Source of the DNA: Monocercomonoides exilis
Lineage: Eukaryota > Preaxostyla > Oxymonadida > Polymastigidae
DNA: 64,000 nucleotides
Direction: 5' to 3'
NCBI GenBank assembly: GCA_001643675.2
Contig: LSRY02000005.1
Location: forward strand, 1,776,001-1,840,000
The translations under genes were made by a program, and so were the position numbers. The notes beneath the pieces are model-generated. The model had not been told where the DNA came from. It saw only the letters and a list, made by a program, of their open reading frames with translations, and searched no databases. Of the stretch, positions 37,187 to 47,191 are shown in pieces (the stretch's first letter is position 1; every line of letters starts with the position of its first letter).

Positions 37187-37670
37187 GTCACAAAAGTGAT
37201 GTGTTCAAATGGATGAAGTGTTAAAATAACATTACAATAAATATATTCTGTGCCTAATGGCATACTGAGGCGTTGCAGGGATTGGCAATTGTCTTTGGCT
37301 CGGCTTGGGACGTAGTTTTGGCCTTTTGTAAATGGCGCTCGATTTAGGCATCGGCAATAGCACACGGCTATCAGCATAGGCTCTTTGTATTGGCTAGCTG
37401 TTTACGTTCTTGGTATTCCTTTGGTGTGGCTTTATCTTTGGCTTGTTCTGTTGATTTTATCAGTGATATCTGTGTTATTTTGACTCAATTTATTTTATCG
37501 TCTTTCTTTCTCCTTGAATATCTCTTCCATTATTCCAGGTTGTGAATTATTATTTAAAGGTCTTGGCTTGGGAAAAAACGGGAATGATTGGGCCACGTAG
37601 TTCGGTGGAACATAATTTATTTAAAACACGAAGTGTGAAGCGGAGGGAGGAGCTATGCTCTGGGAGGGAA

Positions 37671-37771
37671 AAGAGGTGTTGTAGATAGATTTTTCTCCGC
37701 GAATTAAAGTACAAAGTACCTTAATTCTAGAGAAAAACCGTTATCTACAACACCTCTTTATTAAGGGAGTG
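37671..37771. repeat. DIRS internal complementary region
   Basis: The left part, AAGAGGTGTTG through CCGCGAAT, complements the element's left end (37116-37149). The right part, from AATTAAAGTAC on, complements its right end (41867-41935 area). The recombinase ORF stops inside it. Confidence 0.88.
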
Positions 37772-39274
37772 TTCATAGTTGGGCAAATCTTTGCATTTAC
37801 ATATTTCAGTGCGTATATCAGTCCTATCTGTCTCTGGTTCTCCTCTGGTAATATCTGGTCCATTCCTCTTTGCAGTATTATTGTCCTCTGGCTCTTCAAC
37901 ACTCGTTGGAAGTATTATCGCTTGATTAGGCTGTGTCGCTGCAAAAGTTTGCTGCGATGGAAGATCTGGGGAAGGCGCTTGTGTCGAAAATGGTTCGGCT
38001 GTTGAATCCGCGTGATTAAGTGGTTGAAGCGGAGGAAGACCAAACATTATGGTTGTTGTTTGCTGAGTGGCACAGAAGGGAATGCCCTCTATCTGTTTTG
38101 AAATGCGGCTCTTCTCAACAACTGCGCTTTCATCTTGTTGGGAGCTATCTTCCTCTGAGGCAAGGAGTGCGCGGGCCATCCGGTTTGCCAGGTTCGCTTT
38201 GTAGTATGATCTGGATGGAGTGTGAGCAGTTGTTGATAGGCGTGCGTGTTTGGCGATGCACACCTCCGGGATACCACTTGATGCCAGCTTGGATATCGAT
38301 GCGTGCTTAATCGTGTATGGCCTGTATTCATCAGGAACTCCTGCTTTCCGCAAACCTATTTTAGCAAGCGTTCTTATCCCCTTTGCAGTTAACGGTGTAT
38401 GGTGCGTTGTATTAAGAAGGAACGTATCTCTATTTTCATACGTTGCTTTGACTCTCTCCCAAAGGGTGTGAATAGCTCTTGCAGGACATATTCGTTTGTG
38501 AACCTCCTCCAGGCATGGAACAGTAATGTATTCCCTGGATCTGGAAGTCTTAAGTCTTGTGGATAGATAAATCGCATCATTTTCGAATATTGAGTTAGCC
38601 ATTGATATCTGCTCAAGCTCATGGAATCGACATGAAGTGAACAGCATAACCAGCAAAATGCACTTCACAGTCAGGTCAAAAAAAGAAAGATACTCGTTCA
38701 GCCCGTAGTTCTCGTAATAAGATAGCACGATGTCGGGGCTCCACATCTTTGTGTACGGCTTTCGATGGGTTTGGGAAAATGAAAACGATCTGAATATTGT
38801 GCTTATTAAACTAACTTTACTCAAGTCCTTACCATATACCGTCTTGGAGAAGAGTGAAATCGCTGACCGTGTAGCACACAGGCATGAATATTTACCACCT
38901 TTGTCTCTCATGGATAGTAGACAATTTGCACAATCCATTGACCATTCATCGAAATATTTCGGGAACGGCCCCAGTTTCAACTCTTCCCATTCCCTGCTGA
39001 AGTGCGCAAAGCCAAAGGTGTATTGATTCCATGTGGACTTTGCTATGCTCTCCTTCGTAACGGAAATGATCCTGTCAGGGACTCCGCAGATCCTGAGGCT
39101 TTTCCACCACCATTCTTCTCCAACTTCTCTTACCAATTGATTGTTACTGCCATGTATCCCCCGGGAGGCAGTGCTGCACCCGTTCTCCTCAGGCCTGCTC
39201 CCGGGATTAAAACCGCTTTCGAGTTCCTCCAAACGTAATATTGAGACATCATCTCTTCCAGTAAGTTGCTCCAT
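37745..39274 (-). CDS. DIRS tyrosine recombinase
   Basis: The ORF is open far upstream (to 41149) in a frame overlapping RT. The ATG at 39274 (MEQLTGRDD) is a reasonable start, giving 509 residues and overlapping the RT ORF by 145 nt; translation may instead use frameshifting. The N-terminal SAM-like core domain begins SVTKESIAKSTWNQY. Catalytic-domain landmarks are Arg in LFTSCRFHELEQ, a box reading RPYTIKHASISKLASSG, KHARLS, and the likely nucleophile Tyr in SRSYYKAN. The usual HxxR box appears as YTIK, with Tyr for His and Lys for Arg, which is unusual. A Gln/Pro-rich tail follows. It would integrate the circular cDNA by strand exchange. Confidence 0.85.
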   Translation of the reverse strand: MEQLTGRDDVSILRLEELESGFNPGSRPEENGCSTASRGIHGSNNQLVREVGEEWWWKSLRICGVPDRIISVTKESIAKSTWNQYTFGFAHFSREWEELKLGPFPKYFDEWSMDCANCLLSMRDKGGKYSCLCATRSAISLFSKTVYGKDLSKVSLISTIFRSFSFSQTHRKPYTKMWSPDIVLSYYENYGLNEYLSFFDLTVKCILLVMLFTSCRFHELEQISMANSIFENDAIYLSTRLKTSRSREYITVPCLEEVHKRICPARAIHTLWERVKATYENRDTFLLNTTHHTPLTAKGIRTLAKIGLRKAGVPDEYRPYTIKHASISKLASSGIPEVCIAKHARLSTTAHTPSRSYYKANLANRMARALLASEEDSSQQDESAVVEKSRISKQIEGIPFCATQQTTTIMFGLPPLQPLNHADSTAEPFSTQAPSPDLPSQQTFAATQPNQAIILPTSVEEPEDNNTAKRNGPDITRGEPETDRTDIRTEICKCKDLPNYEHSLNKEVL

Positions 39275-41100
39275 ATCTGATTCCTCCATGCCGGAAGAAG
39301 GATGATTGCTCTCGCTCTCTCTGCTTTTGCTTTCTTGAGACTCGGAAGAATCAACGGAATTGGAGGGTGAATGAGCATTGTGTTCCTTGTCCAATCTGCC
39401 GTGAGACCATCTTGAGCGAACGGACTTCCTGGACCATACCATATCTCCTTCCTCTTGTTTCCTTCGTTTGCGAAACCGTCTATCTCTGCTATCACTCCGA
39501 GAGCCCTCTCCGCTTCCTTCAGACGTTGACTCCTTATCATATAATCTCCTGCGACCTCCAACCTGGACAATGCGTCTGCAGTTGTGTTTTTCTCCCCTGG
39601 AATGTGGATTGCTGTCATCGTCAATTTCATCGACTGACATGTGGCCTTGATCTTTCTCAATAACGGCAGGAGGTTGGGTCCCGCACCCCACCTGTTGATG
39701 TTGAACACTACACTGGTGTTGTCGGAACGGAGAAGGATCTTGCACACATGGTTGTGAGTGATTTGTGATGAAAAATTGTTGAGAGCCAATAAAACTGCAA
39801 GGAGCTCCTTGAAATTGGATGTTTGGAGCCTTGTGATGTTGCTGAACTGTTTGTGAAAGTGAAATCTCTCTCCTCCAACTGCCAAGGTTGCTCCGCAAGC
39901 CCAAGGGGAAGCATCTGTCGTTAATATGGCGTCGGGCTTCGAGAAGTCCACCAGTTCTCTGATGTAATTCTCCTTGAGCCTTTGAATCCAGAAGTCCAAT
40001 TGTCTTTTTATGCTGCTGTTCAAGAAAAACGCTCCTTCCCAACCATCTTTCTTGACCTGCTTGTTCAGTAAATGGTACATTTTGTTCATGTATAAAGAGG
40101 CGTCTTTGTACACGAACCGTGCGGCGCTGAGCTGACCTATGAATGAAGCGAAGTCTCTCGTCTTTGCAAAGCTGCTCTTCCTCACCCTCTTCATCCATTT
40201 GATACACTCTTTCCTCAGTTCCCTGCGTCTCTGTTGTTCCATTGAGACAACCATCCGGCTCGTATTCCACGTCCATCCGAGATAGTTGAAGTTCTTCTTG
40301 GGGAAGAACTCGCTCTTCTCCCTGTTGATGATTAAGCCCAATTGTTGAAACCACTCGACAATTTCTTGAGTTGCTGTCTTCAGCTTGACTTGATCTGGAT
40401 CCAGCAATAGGACATCGTCCAAGTAGGAAATGCACCTGACCTTCCATCTTCTTCGGATTTCTTGCGAAACTTTTCTCATAACTTTCGTGAAAATTCTCGG
40501 TGCGTCTTTGAATCCGAAGGGCATGCCTTTGAACCCGTAGAATCTCTCTTCGAACTTGAAGGCTAGGAATGGGGTGAAGTCCTTGTGAACTGGGATCAGG
40601 AAATAAGCCTGAGATAGATCTAGTGAGGTTGCGAAATCTCCCTTTTGGATCAGTCTCTCCACAGTGCGATGGTCTTCCATTTTGAAATGAATATCTTTCA
40701 GTGCGGAATTGAGTGCACGGCAATCGAGGATTTGACGGAACTTCCCTGTCTTTTTCTTTATGAAAAATATGTTGTTCAAGCAACAGACCTCTCCTTCTTG
40801 TAACTGTGTTAAGATATCTGTCCTGAGTCCTTCTTGAATCCATTCTGAACAAGCCTCTTTCTCCTCTGTGCCACCCAGGAAGCCTCTGCCTTTCGTCTTT
40901 TCCTGTTTCAACCTGTCCCTTGCTGCTCTCCCCTTCCAAATCGGTCTTATCCCGTCTTTTATCCAATTGGTCACTCCGATCTTCTTCCATTCCTCGGCAA
41001 AGGCTTGGGTCCGGCCCCCTACTTTCTCCGAAAAAAATTGCTTCTCGATGCTGCACGTGTTGATCTTCCAGTTCCCGAGCTTGTAGATCTTGATTTCCAT
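39130..41100 (-). CDS. DIRS reverse transcriptase / RNase H
   Basis: 656 residues from the ATG at 41100. RT landmarks in order: FIKKKTGKFRQILDCRALN, DLSQAYFLIPVHKDF, a conserved FGFKDAPRIFTK box, and the catalytic YLDDV at about residue 225. RNase H follows with ILTTDASPWACGATL, the FKELLAVLLAL glutamate, LRSDNTSVVF and TTADALSR, so all four acidic positions are present. It overlaps gag by 82 nt at its start and the recombinase at its end in different frames, as is typical of compact DIRS elements. The polymerase is gypsy-like, as known for DIRS. No protease or methyltransferase domain is visible. Confidence 0.92.
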   Translation of the reverse strand: MEIKIYKLGNWKINTCSIEKQFFSEKVGGRTQAFAEEWKKIGVTNWIKDGIRPIWKGRAARDRLKQEKTKGRGFLGGTEEKEACSEWIQEGLRTDILTQLQEGEVCCLNNIFFIKKKTGKFRQILDCRALNSALKDIHFKMEDHRTVERLIQKGDFATSLDLSQAYFLIPVHKDFTPFLAFKFEERFYGFKGMPFGFKDAPRIFTKVMRKVSQEIRRRWKVRCISYLDDVLLLDPDQVKLKTATQEIVEWFQQLGLIINREKSEFFPKKNFNYLGWTWNTSRMVVSMEQQRRRELRKECIKWMKRVRKSSFAKTRDFASFIGQLSAARFVYKDASLYMNKMYHLLNKQVKKDGWEGAFFLNSSIKRQLDFWIQRLKENYIRELVDFSKPDAILTTDASPWACGATLAVGGERFHFHKQFSNITRLQTSNFKELLAVLLALNNFSSQITHNHVCKILLRSDNTSVVFNINRWGAGPNLLPLLRKIKATCQSMKLTMTAIHIPGEKNTTADALSRLEVAGDYMIRSQRLKEAERALGVIAEIDGFANEGNKRKEIWYGPGSPFAQDGLTADWTRNTMLIHPPIPLILPSLKKAKAERARAIILLPAWRNQIWSNLLEEMMSQYYVWRNSKAVLIPGAGLRRTGAALPPGGYMAVTINW

Positions 41101-41855
41101 GAACCAATTCTCCTTGTTCTTTGTGACAAGTGTGAAGCAGAGCTTTCATGTCTCCGCTCTGTTCTGGCCTGCAAAATTGGCTTTATCCTCTCCAGCTGCT
41201 CTGTGGTCAATAACGGATCATCCTTTTCTTCTTGAAGTGTTTTGGCGGCCTTGAAACCGAATTTGGCTTGGATGCGCATGTGGCGAGCCGCTTGGAGAGC
41301 TGCGACTGTAAGCATCATTGCATCTTCCTGGTGTTGTTGTGCTTCTTCTGTTGTCCCTCGTGTTGCCATTAACATCGCTTTCAAAGCGGGCATTAATAAA
41401 GATTCCACATTATACGCTCCTTCGTCTAAAGCATCGGAAAGCCAACTTTGCGATCGCGAATGTGGATGGGTCGTAGCAGGCAGGAACGGGGGGACCGATA
41501 AGGATTCGCAATCTCGTAATGTCTGGAGTAGATCTGCTTGATCGACACGATAAGCAAATATTGTACTCTGCAAGTTTTCTCCAAAGTATAATTTAGCTGC
41601 CTCTAATAGAGGTTGTGTTGGGGAATGAGGCAAGCCAACTGAACTAGTTGATGTTGAGGTTGTCGAGGTTGTTGAGGACATAGCTGACATGGCTGGGAAT
41701 TGGGATCCTGGGGCATCTGTAGTTGGAATGGAGATGGGAGGCGCCATTCCCATACCGCCTGTAGGTCCGCTTTGCGGGAATATCCCGCTCAGTCCCGACG
41801 CAGGTCCTTCCAACAAAGTTGTCATCTTTCGAATTTTGTGATCGGCTGAGCCCAT
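41019..41855 (-). CDS. DIRS gag-like ORF1 protein
   Basis: 278 residues. The ATG at 41855 lies within the right inverted terminal repeat, so the first codons are part of the ITR. An N-terminal Ser/Thr/Pro-rich region is followed by an Ala/Leu-rich helical core (LLMPALKAMLMATRGTTEEA, MMLTVAALQAARHMR) and a basic Arg/Ser C-terminus suited to RNA binding. Assignment as gag rests on position and composition, since DIRS ORF1 is poorly conserved. Confidence 0.7.
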   Translation of the reverse strand: MGSADHKIRKMTTLLEGPASGLSGIFPQSGPTGGMGMAPPISIPTTDAPGSQFPAMSAMSSTTSTTSTSTSSVGLPHSPTQPLLEAAKLYFGENLQSTIFAYRVDQADLLQTLRDCESLSVPPFLPATTHPHSRSQSWLSDALDEGAYNVESLLMPALKAMLMATRGTTEEAQQHQEDAMMLTVAALQAARHMRIQAKFGFKAAKTLQEEKDDPLLTTEQLERIKPILQARTERRHESSASHLSQRTRRIGSWKSRSTSSGTGRSTRAASRSNFFRRK

Positions 41856-41896
41856 AATGCAGAGCTCACTCCCTTAATAAAGAGGTGTTGTAGATA
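41843..41896 (-). repeat. DIRS inverted terminal repeat, right copy
   Basis: Exact 54-bp complement of 37133-37186. The sequence beyond it (to 41935) differs from the left extension, as in DIRS elements. Confidence 0.9.
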
Positions 41897-41935
41897 ACGG
41901 TTTTTCTCTAGAATTAAGGTACTTTGTACTTTAAT

Positions 41936-43439
41936 TTTTCCATCAATTGCAACCATAACTTTTCATTTGATATCTTGTTGTCCTTCTTTTTATAAGAAAA
42001 AAGCAAATACATATTCAAAAAATATGTGAAGAATGCACGTGGGAAAACATTTTCTTTTTACGATTGTTTGAAGATGGATATGTTTGTTAATTTCATTATT
42101 TCATTATTCTTGTTTGTTCGAGTCATTTTCCAATTTTATTCATGAGATGTGATTTTGTCCCTTGAAAATGCATTTCACACTTTATTATTAAAACAAAACT
42201 TTCAAAGTTTTTGAATGTTCGTTCCGGATCTTTTACGAAATAAAGGATGAAATTACAATTTTTTTATGGAAGTGACAAGCAATATGAATGACTTTATGGA
42301 GCTTTTGAACTAGTGATGAAGAAAAAAGTGTGTGCAGCTACTTGAACCAATGAACTATTCTTTTTTGTTCATATGCAACAAGCTGGCCATGCTCATCATA
42401 TCGTTTGAACAGCAATTGCTGAATTTCTATCATTAAAATGCGGGTCAATAAATGAAATAAATGAAATAATGATCATTCTTTATTCTTCAGGAACATGCTG
42501 AGTTTTTTTTTTAACGATCACTGACAAACTGATATATTTTACAGAACATTCATTCCTCTAATCAAAATTCTTCACTCACGTTCCATGGTTCATGTCAGCT
42601 TCGATATTTTCATCCTATTTTGGATCATCTTCGAAACAATATTTCTTTCTCAACACTCTTTATTCTATTTCAATGAGAAAATACGAAGACTCTATGAAAA
42701 TAGAGGGAAACGCTTGAAGAAAAAATTACAATTGAAAAGAACAGAGAAAAAACTGCAGAATAGTAAGAAATATTAATCGAAGAAGATGAAAGACAGCTTG
42801 AGATGATGAGAAAAAGATGATGAATGAAACGTGTTTTTTTTTCCCGGAAGATTGAATCAATATGTTTCTTTTCGAAGTTTTCAGAAGAAGCAAAGAGAAT
42901 TGTGGAATGTTATCCGAAGCACTTTTTTTATTATAAATGAAATTAGATTTCACTTCATTTTTTTGAGAAATAATAATAAATAAGAAAGCATACTCAAACC
43001 CTCAAGCGCATGTTTTCAATTTTGTGAAATGAACAAGAAGAAAGAAATTTTTGAGTCACAAACAAAATAAAAATATTTTTGTTAATTATTCACAAAATAT
43101 TCAGAGACATCTCATAATAAATTATCGAAATATTTTCCGCTTTGATAATAAAATATTCCTTGTCATCTTATATAAAAGTGGTAGAATTTTTCTTCTTCCA
43201 TTTATTCAAACATGTACGATTTTTGTTGACTTTCTTTCCCCTTTGTCCTTTTCATTTTCTTTTTTTTTCTTTTTATTGCCTTATATGTTCGTAGAAAAAG
43301 GAAAGAATTCTGATATCATTCTTTATTTCAATTTTTGCTGCTGAATCTCCAACAAAATGACATTTATAGTTCCCTTTTTCAACAAGCCATCAATTTTCAA
43401 AGCTCTGTAATATACTGCTATTTCAAAAAAAATTAATAT
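41936..43439. other. AT-rich interior of the TIR element
   Basis: No transposase or other gene is supported. Short open frames at 42585-42776 and 43051-43344 lack protein-like composition. Confidence 0.5.
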
Positions 43440-44406
43440 TTATCTCACCTATTTTCTTTGCGATTGTCCTTTGCTTGTCGGAATACTCTTTCAACGCTGT
43501 CAATAAGCCTGATAATTTTTTCATCAATCAATTTTCTACAAAATAAGAAAAACTTTCTTTCGCTCAACCATCTCCATATTGCATTCACTTCTTTCCATTC
43601 TTTTTCTCCTTTTCCCTCAAGCCTTCTCTTCCAATCCACACACTTCTCCAGCTCTTCCAATTCTCTCACTGCCTTCTGCACAAAATGCAGCTCATCAACA
43701 ATCACTCCCACCAAGCTGCTGTCATTGAATAATCTCCTGATAAAAAACTGCCAAGCTGACTAATTAGCAAGTTGAGTGATGTTGCGATGTACCTGATGAT
43801 GGAGGATGATTTCTTTAATTTCATTCAGATACAATTCTTTTTCGACCTACAAAGATTAGAAAAAGATGGGGTGGAAAAAAATACATCAAAAAGGAAATTG
43901 AAGTGCTCATACGTAAATCATGCCAGCGCAACTCAAAGCCAGCAAAACGATTTCCACTTCTTTTTGTCCCTCTTCGCTTTCATCTTTATTCAGTGCAACT
44001 TACAAATGGCAAGACACGCAAATTGAAAGAAATTCCTGAGAAATCCACTTGTTCAATAAAATATAGCATTCACAAAGATCAACCCAAAGCTTTTCATTCT
44101 TCTCTACTTTTTTCTTATCTTCTTCTATAATCATCTTCATAATTCTTTTGCTCAACTGTGAATGATAAAAGCTCCAAATCTGAATGCTCTTCATTTTTTT
44201 GCAATATCCAATGCGCTTCAGCAACAACAATGCATTTTCCATTGACATTTTCTCTTCTTCAATCATTTCGCAAATTTTGTCGAACAGCTTTGTCGATAAA
44301 ACAGAATTGAGTTCTTCTCTGTCCATGTCATCCATTGCTTCAATCATTTCTTTAATTTTCAGTTTCTGTTCATCTTCAACGCAATTTTCCAGTTCATCAT
44401 GCAATT
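43440..44406 (-). pseudogene. Broken, truncated copy of the family gene at 45316-46718
   Basis: The minus strand reads HDELENCVEDEQKLKIKEM, then MIEEEKMSMENALLLLKRIG and LCECYILLNKWISQEFL, each aligning with the intact plus-strand gene 45316-46718. A stop (TAA at 44000-44002) replaces the Lys codon in the conserved CLLKVAL stretch. A second (TAG at 43760-43762) replaces Gln in the YQSAW stretch. The intron between the two conserved exons is still recognisable (starts GTATGAGC). After AKDNRKENR the homology ends, so the last third is missing. It lies inside the TIR element, in inverted orientation to the intact copy. Confidence 0.85.
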
Positions 44407-44815
44407 CTTCAAAAAAAATAAAGAAAGAAATACAAAAATCAAGAATTCAATAGCGACAATGAATGCAAACCATTTTATTTTAATTTGGCATATATCTTTT
44501 GCATTTTCATCATTGGTTTCATTCAGGAAACGATAAAATTTCTTCGTAAATATTGTATTTGAACATGTTTGGATTTAATGAATTGAAGTGAAATCGAATC
44601 AAAAATTGTGTTTAACAACGTGAGTGTGAGTGCTATTCATAAAAGGATAAATATGAGTAACAATGCATTTTATTAGAAAATAATGTTTAATGAATCCATT
44701 TATGTTATAATGGATTAAATGATCAAATGATTGAAATAATATTCAAAAAATTTAAATAAACTTGATAAAATTATTTCATGTAACAAAAGCGATTTCATAT
44801 CTCAAAATTTGAATG

Positions 44816-44817
<2 letters not shown>

Positions 44818-44848
<31 letters not shown>
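44818..44848 (+). repeat. Run of 31 T residues
   Basis: An uninterrupted homopolymer just inside the right end of the TIR element. Its length is prone to sequencing error. Confidence 0.9.
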
Positions 44849-44851
<3 letters not shown>

Positions 44852-44880
44852 TGACCGACAGCTACAAAAATAGCATGTCG

Positions 44881-44895
44881 TGTCGCACAGGTCTA
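44881..44895 (-). repeat. Right terminal inverted repeat (15 bp)
   Basis: TGTCGCACAGGTCTA, the complement of 36566-36580. Confidence 0.85.
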
Positions 44896-44903
44896 CCACC
44901 ATT
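44896..44903. repeat. Target site duplication, right copy
   Basis: CCACCATT, identical to 36558-36565. Confidence 0.8.
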
Positions 44904-45080
44904 CTTCTTCATTACATAATCATCCATAATCCTTTCAATCTGCAGAATTCCAAAATCAATGCCTTTCCATTGTTGTCCATTGCTCCACATCGAATTAATA
45001 TTTTTAATACATCAGTCAACACTCATTCCCGATCTCTCATTTTGTCAATGCTTATTTCCAGTTTTAAAATGATATATGAT
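44904..45080 (-). pseudogene. Possible decayed coding fragment interrupted by the TIR element
   Basis: The minus strand reads VLTDVLKILIRCGAM, then KALILEFCRLKGLWMIM, which looks like protein but is broken by stops. If the element and one target duplication are removed, a protein-like reading continues on the far side (36565 down to about 36500: VEKEYDRKVKKTKCKIFRDI). It resembles a remnant of a gene decayed before or after the insertion. This is weak evidence: no homologue is at hand. Confidence 0.3.
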
Positions 45081-45315
45081 CGATGAATCCATAATAAATA
45101 AAGAATCATTGTTAAAACCTTTTTTTTTGTCTTTGCCATCTTTTTTTAAAAATGTCAACAAAAGGAAAAACGGTGTGAAAGTTGATTTTTTTAATTTCTG
45201 TTTTGAGTTTATATATTTCATCTATTTCTTCTAACCATTCGTATGCTCATTCGATATGAATGAAAAAAATTATGTTAAATTCTGAATGATGCGTTTTGCA
45301 AAAAGTCGAGGGAAA

Positions 45316-46718
45316 TGAACGTCACTGAAAAGTTAACTGGTTTGCATCTATTGCTCCATTTGAATTTTTGGAAATTGCTTTTCTTTCTTTCTTTGTAATT
45401 TTGAAGCATTGTTTGATGGACTTGAAGAGTGCGATGAGGATGAGCAAAGGCAGAAAATCCTTGAAATAAATGAGATGATTAGTGAAATGAATGAAGACGA
45501 ATACTTATCTGTTTTCACAAAAGAACCGTTCAACAAAATTGATAAAATGATTGAAAAAGAGAAAATATCTTTGGAAAATGCCATTGAATTTTTGAAGTTC
45601 ATTGGATACTACAAAATGCTGAGAAGCCTTATAGATATGGCATTTTATTGTTCATTTTTAAACGATCGATTTAAGAAGATGATTATTAATGAAAATGAAA
45701 AGAAAGATGAAAAGAACGAAAAACTTTTGGCTGATCTTTGCGAATGCTATATTTCTCTGAACTTTAATTTTGAACCTGAATTGTTATCAATTTGCGTATC
45801 TTGTCTTCTGAAAGTTGCCTTGAAGAAAGATGAAAACGAAGAAACGCAAAAAGAAGTGGAAATGGCTTTGCTGGCTCTGGGAAATTCTGGACATAATGTA
45901 TGAATATTTAAATTTTATTTTAATATTATGGTTTTTCCCCTTCTTTTTTTAATAAGTTTATTGAACAAAAACTGTATTTGAATGAAATCAAAGAAATTGT
46001 TCAATATCATCAGAAACATCACAATCTGACGCGACTTGCCTATCAATCAGCTTGGAAGTTTTTGATGGAAAGATTATTTTTCGATAAAAATTTGGAAGAA
46101 ATGATCGTGAATGAGTATCGTTTAGGAAGAGAGGTTGCGAGAGAACTGGAAGAGCTGACAAAGCGTTTGGATTGGAAAAGTGAGAAAGAAAAAGGGAAAA
46201 GGAAAAAGGAAAAACAAGAGGAACTTATTTTGTTGAGATGGCTCGAAATGTTGGAGTTTTATTTTCGCTACTTTCATTTGTGGAATGAAGAATATGTTGG
46301 ACTTATTGACAATATTGCAACAGTGTTTAGAGCAGCAAAGGATGAAAATTTTGAAGTAATCAAGCAATGCATAAGTACCTTTAAAAATGTTGCAGAAAGC
46401 AAATGCGTGAAACTTGATGACTTTTTGAGAAGTGGAGCAGTTGATGCTATTTTGGAGGGGATGCAGCGACCAACATTGAATAACGAAATGGTATGTGAAG
46501 GCTTGCGATTCTTTATTGAAATTTCAAGGAAATTGAAAAGAAAAAAGGATAACGAAACTGAAGAATCGAAAAGAAAGTTACAATCAAAAAAGATATTTGA
46601 AAAGATGGAAGAAGAAGGATCTGAAGATATCATTTCATGTTTTTGGAAAACCGTCGAAAATATTGGTTATAACCGTTACAATTTGCGTTTGAGTGCTTCA
46701 GATTTAATTTTTGCATGA
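45316..46718 (+). CDS. Charged helical multicopy-family protein, function unknown
   Basis: Three exons: 45316-45340, 45407-45897 and 45957-46718. The introns are 66 and 59 nt, giving 425 residues opening MNVTEKLTALFDGLEECDED. It is entirely helical-looking and rich in Glu/Lys, with repeated two-helix units (MIEKEKISLENAIEFLKFIG, LLADLCECYISL, LLSICVSCLLKVALKK, SAWKFLMERL, GLIDNIATVFRAAKDE), suggesting an alpha-solenoid of the ARM/HEAT kind. A second, broken copy lies at 43440-44406. I recall this family as abundant in Monocercomonoides-type oxymonads, which is the main basis for the taxon guess. No catalytic motif, signal peptide or membrane segment is seen. Confidence 0.85.
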
Positions 46719-47191
46719 TAAAACAGGATTCAAAACAATTCACAACACAAAAAAATCACATTTCTTTCTTTATTTTTTTATTTTTTTCTTTCTAAGAAAA
46801 TGTTCAAAAAATTCTAAATTGTTCATTCAGTCATGAATGAGAAGAAAATGATTTATCGAAAAGAAAAAACTCAAAAACAAATAAACTGTTTTTGACGAAG
46901 TTTAAATAAAAGTCATTCAACTTTTATCTGTAAATTTAAACAATAGATTCAAATGATTATAATCCCCATTTTGAGTCATAATCGGTGATATTTCTTACAT
47001 GCACTTTGTCCTGATCAAAAAATAATCAAATATTTTTTTATTTTGGAGAGCCTTTTTTTGTGACCTTTGACTTGTCTAAAGGAATAATTATTCTATACAG
47101 AAATATTTTTAAGATACGCGTGCATACAAGAGTGGGAGTGCATTTTAAAAGTTTAGTTTTCGTTTTTGAATAATTGTATCATTTGTGATTC
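46719..47191. other. Intergenic region
   Basis: AT-rich, no gene or RNA seen. It must contain the promoter of the LRR-HECT gene. Confidence 0.5.

Larger units (their letters stand above)
37116..41935 (-). mobile_element. DIRS-type tyrosine-recombinase retrotransposon, about 4.8 kb, structurally complete
   Basis: The element reads on the minus strand: gag-like, RT/RNase H, then tyrosine recombinase. Inverted terminal repeats (37133-37186 and 41843-41896) each carry different outer extensions. An internal complementary region at about 37671-37771 joins the complements of both outer extensions, overlapping at the trinucleotide AAT. That is exactly the DIRS arrangement proposed to template a circular intermediate, and it places the ends at 37116 and 41935. 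No integrase or protease domain was seen and no target duplication, as expected for DIRS. All three ORFs are open, so the copy may be young. The methyltransferase-like domain of some DIRS elements was not seen. Confidence 0.92.
36566..44895. mobile_element. 8.3-kb TIR element of unknown superfamily, carrying nested DNA
   Basis: The ends are exact 15-bp inverted repeats (TAGACCTGTGCGACA at the left, its complement at the right), flanked by an 8-bp duplication, CCACCATT. An 8-bp duplication fits hAT-like transposons, and the TAG terminus is compatible, but no transposase is recognisable inside. The word GTGACCGACA occurs just inside both ends in the same orientation (about 36610 and 44851). The content is an AT-rich left part, a DIRS retroelement (37116-41935), an AT-rich spacer and an inverted pseudogene (43440-44406). 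It is therefore a non-autonomous or decayed element mobilised in trans, inflated by a later retroelement insertion. Without the DIRS element it would be about 3.5 kb. Confidence 0.75.

Noticed and set aside
37745-41149. Single 1,134-residue protein covering the DIRS element
   Set aside because: The first half is an overlapping shadow of the RT ORF with disordered composition. Only the C-terminal part is the recombinase.
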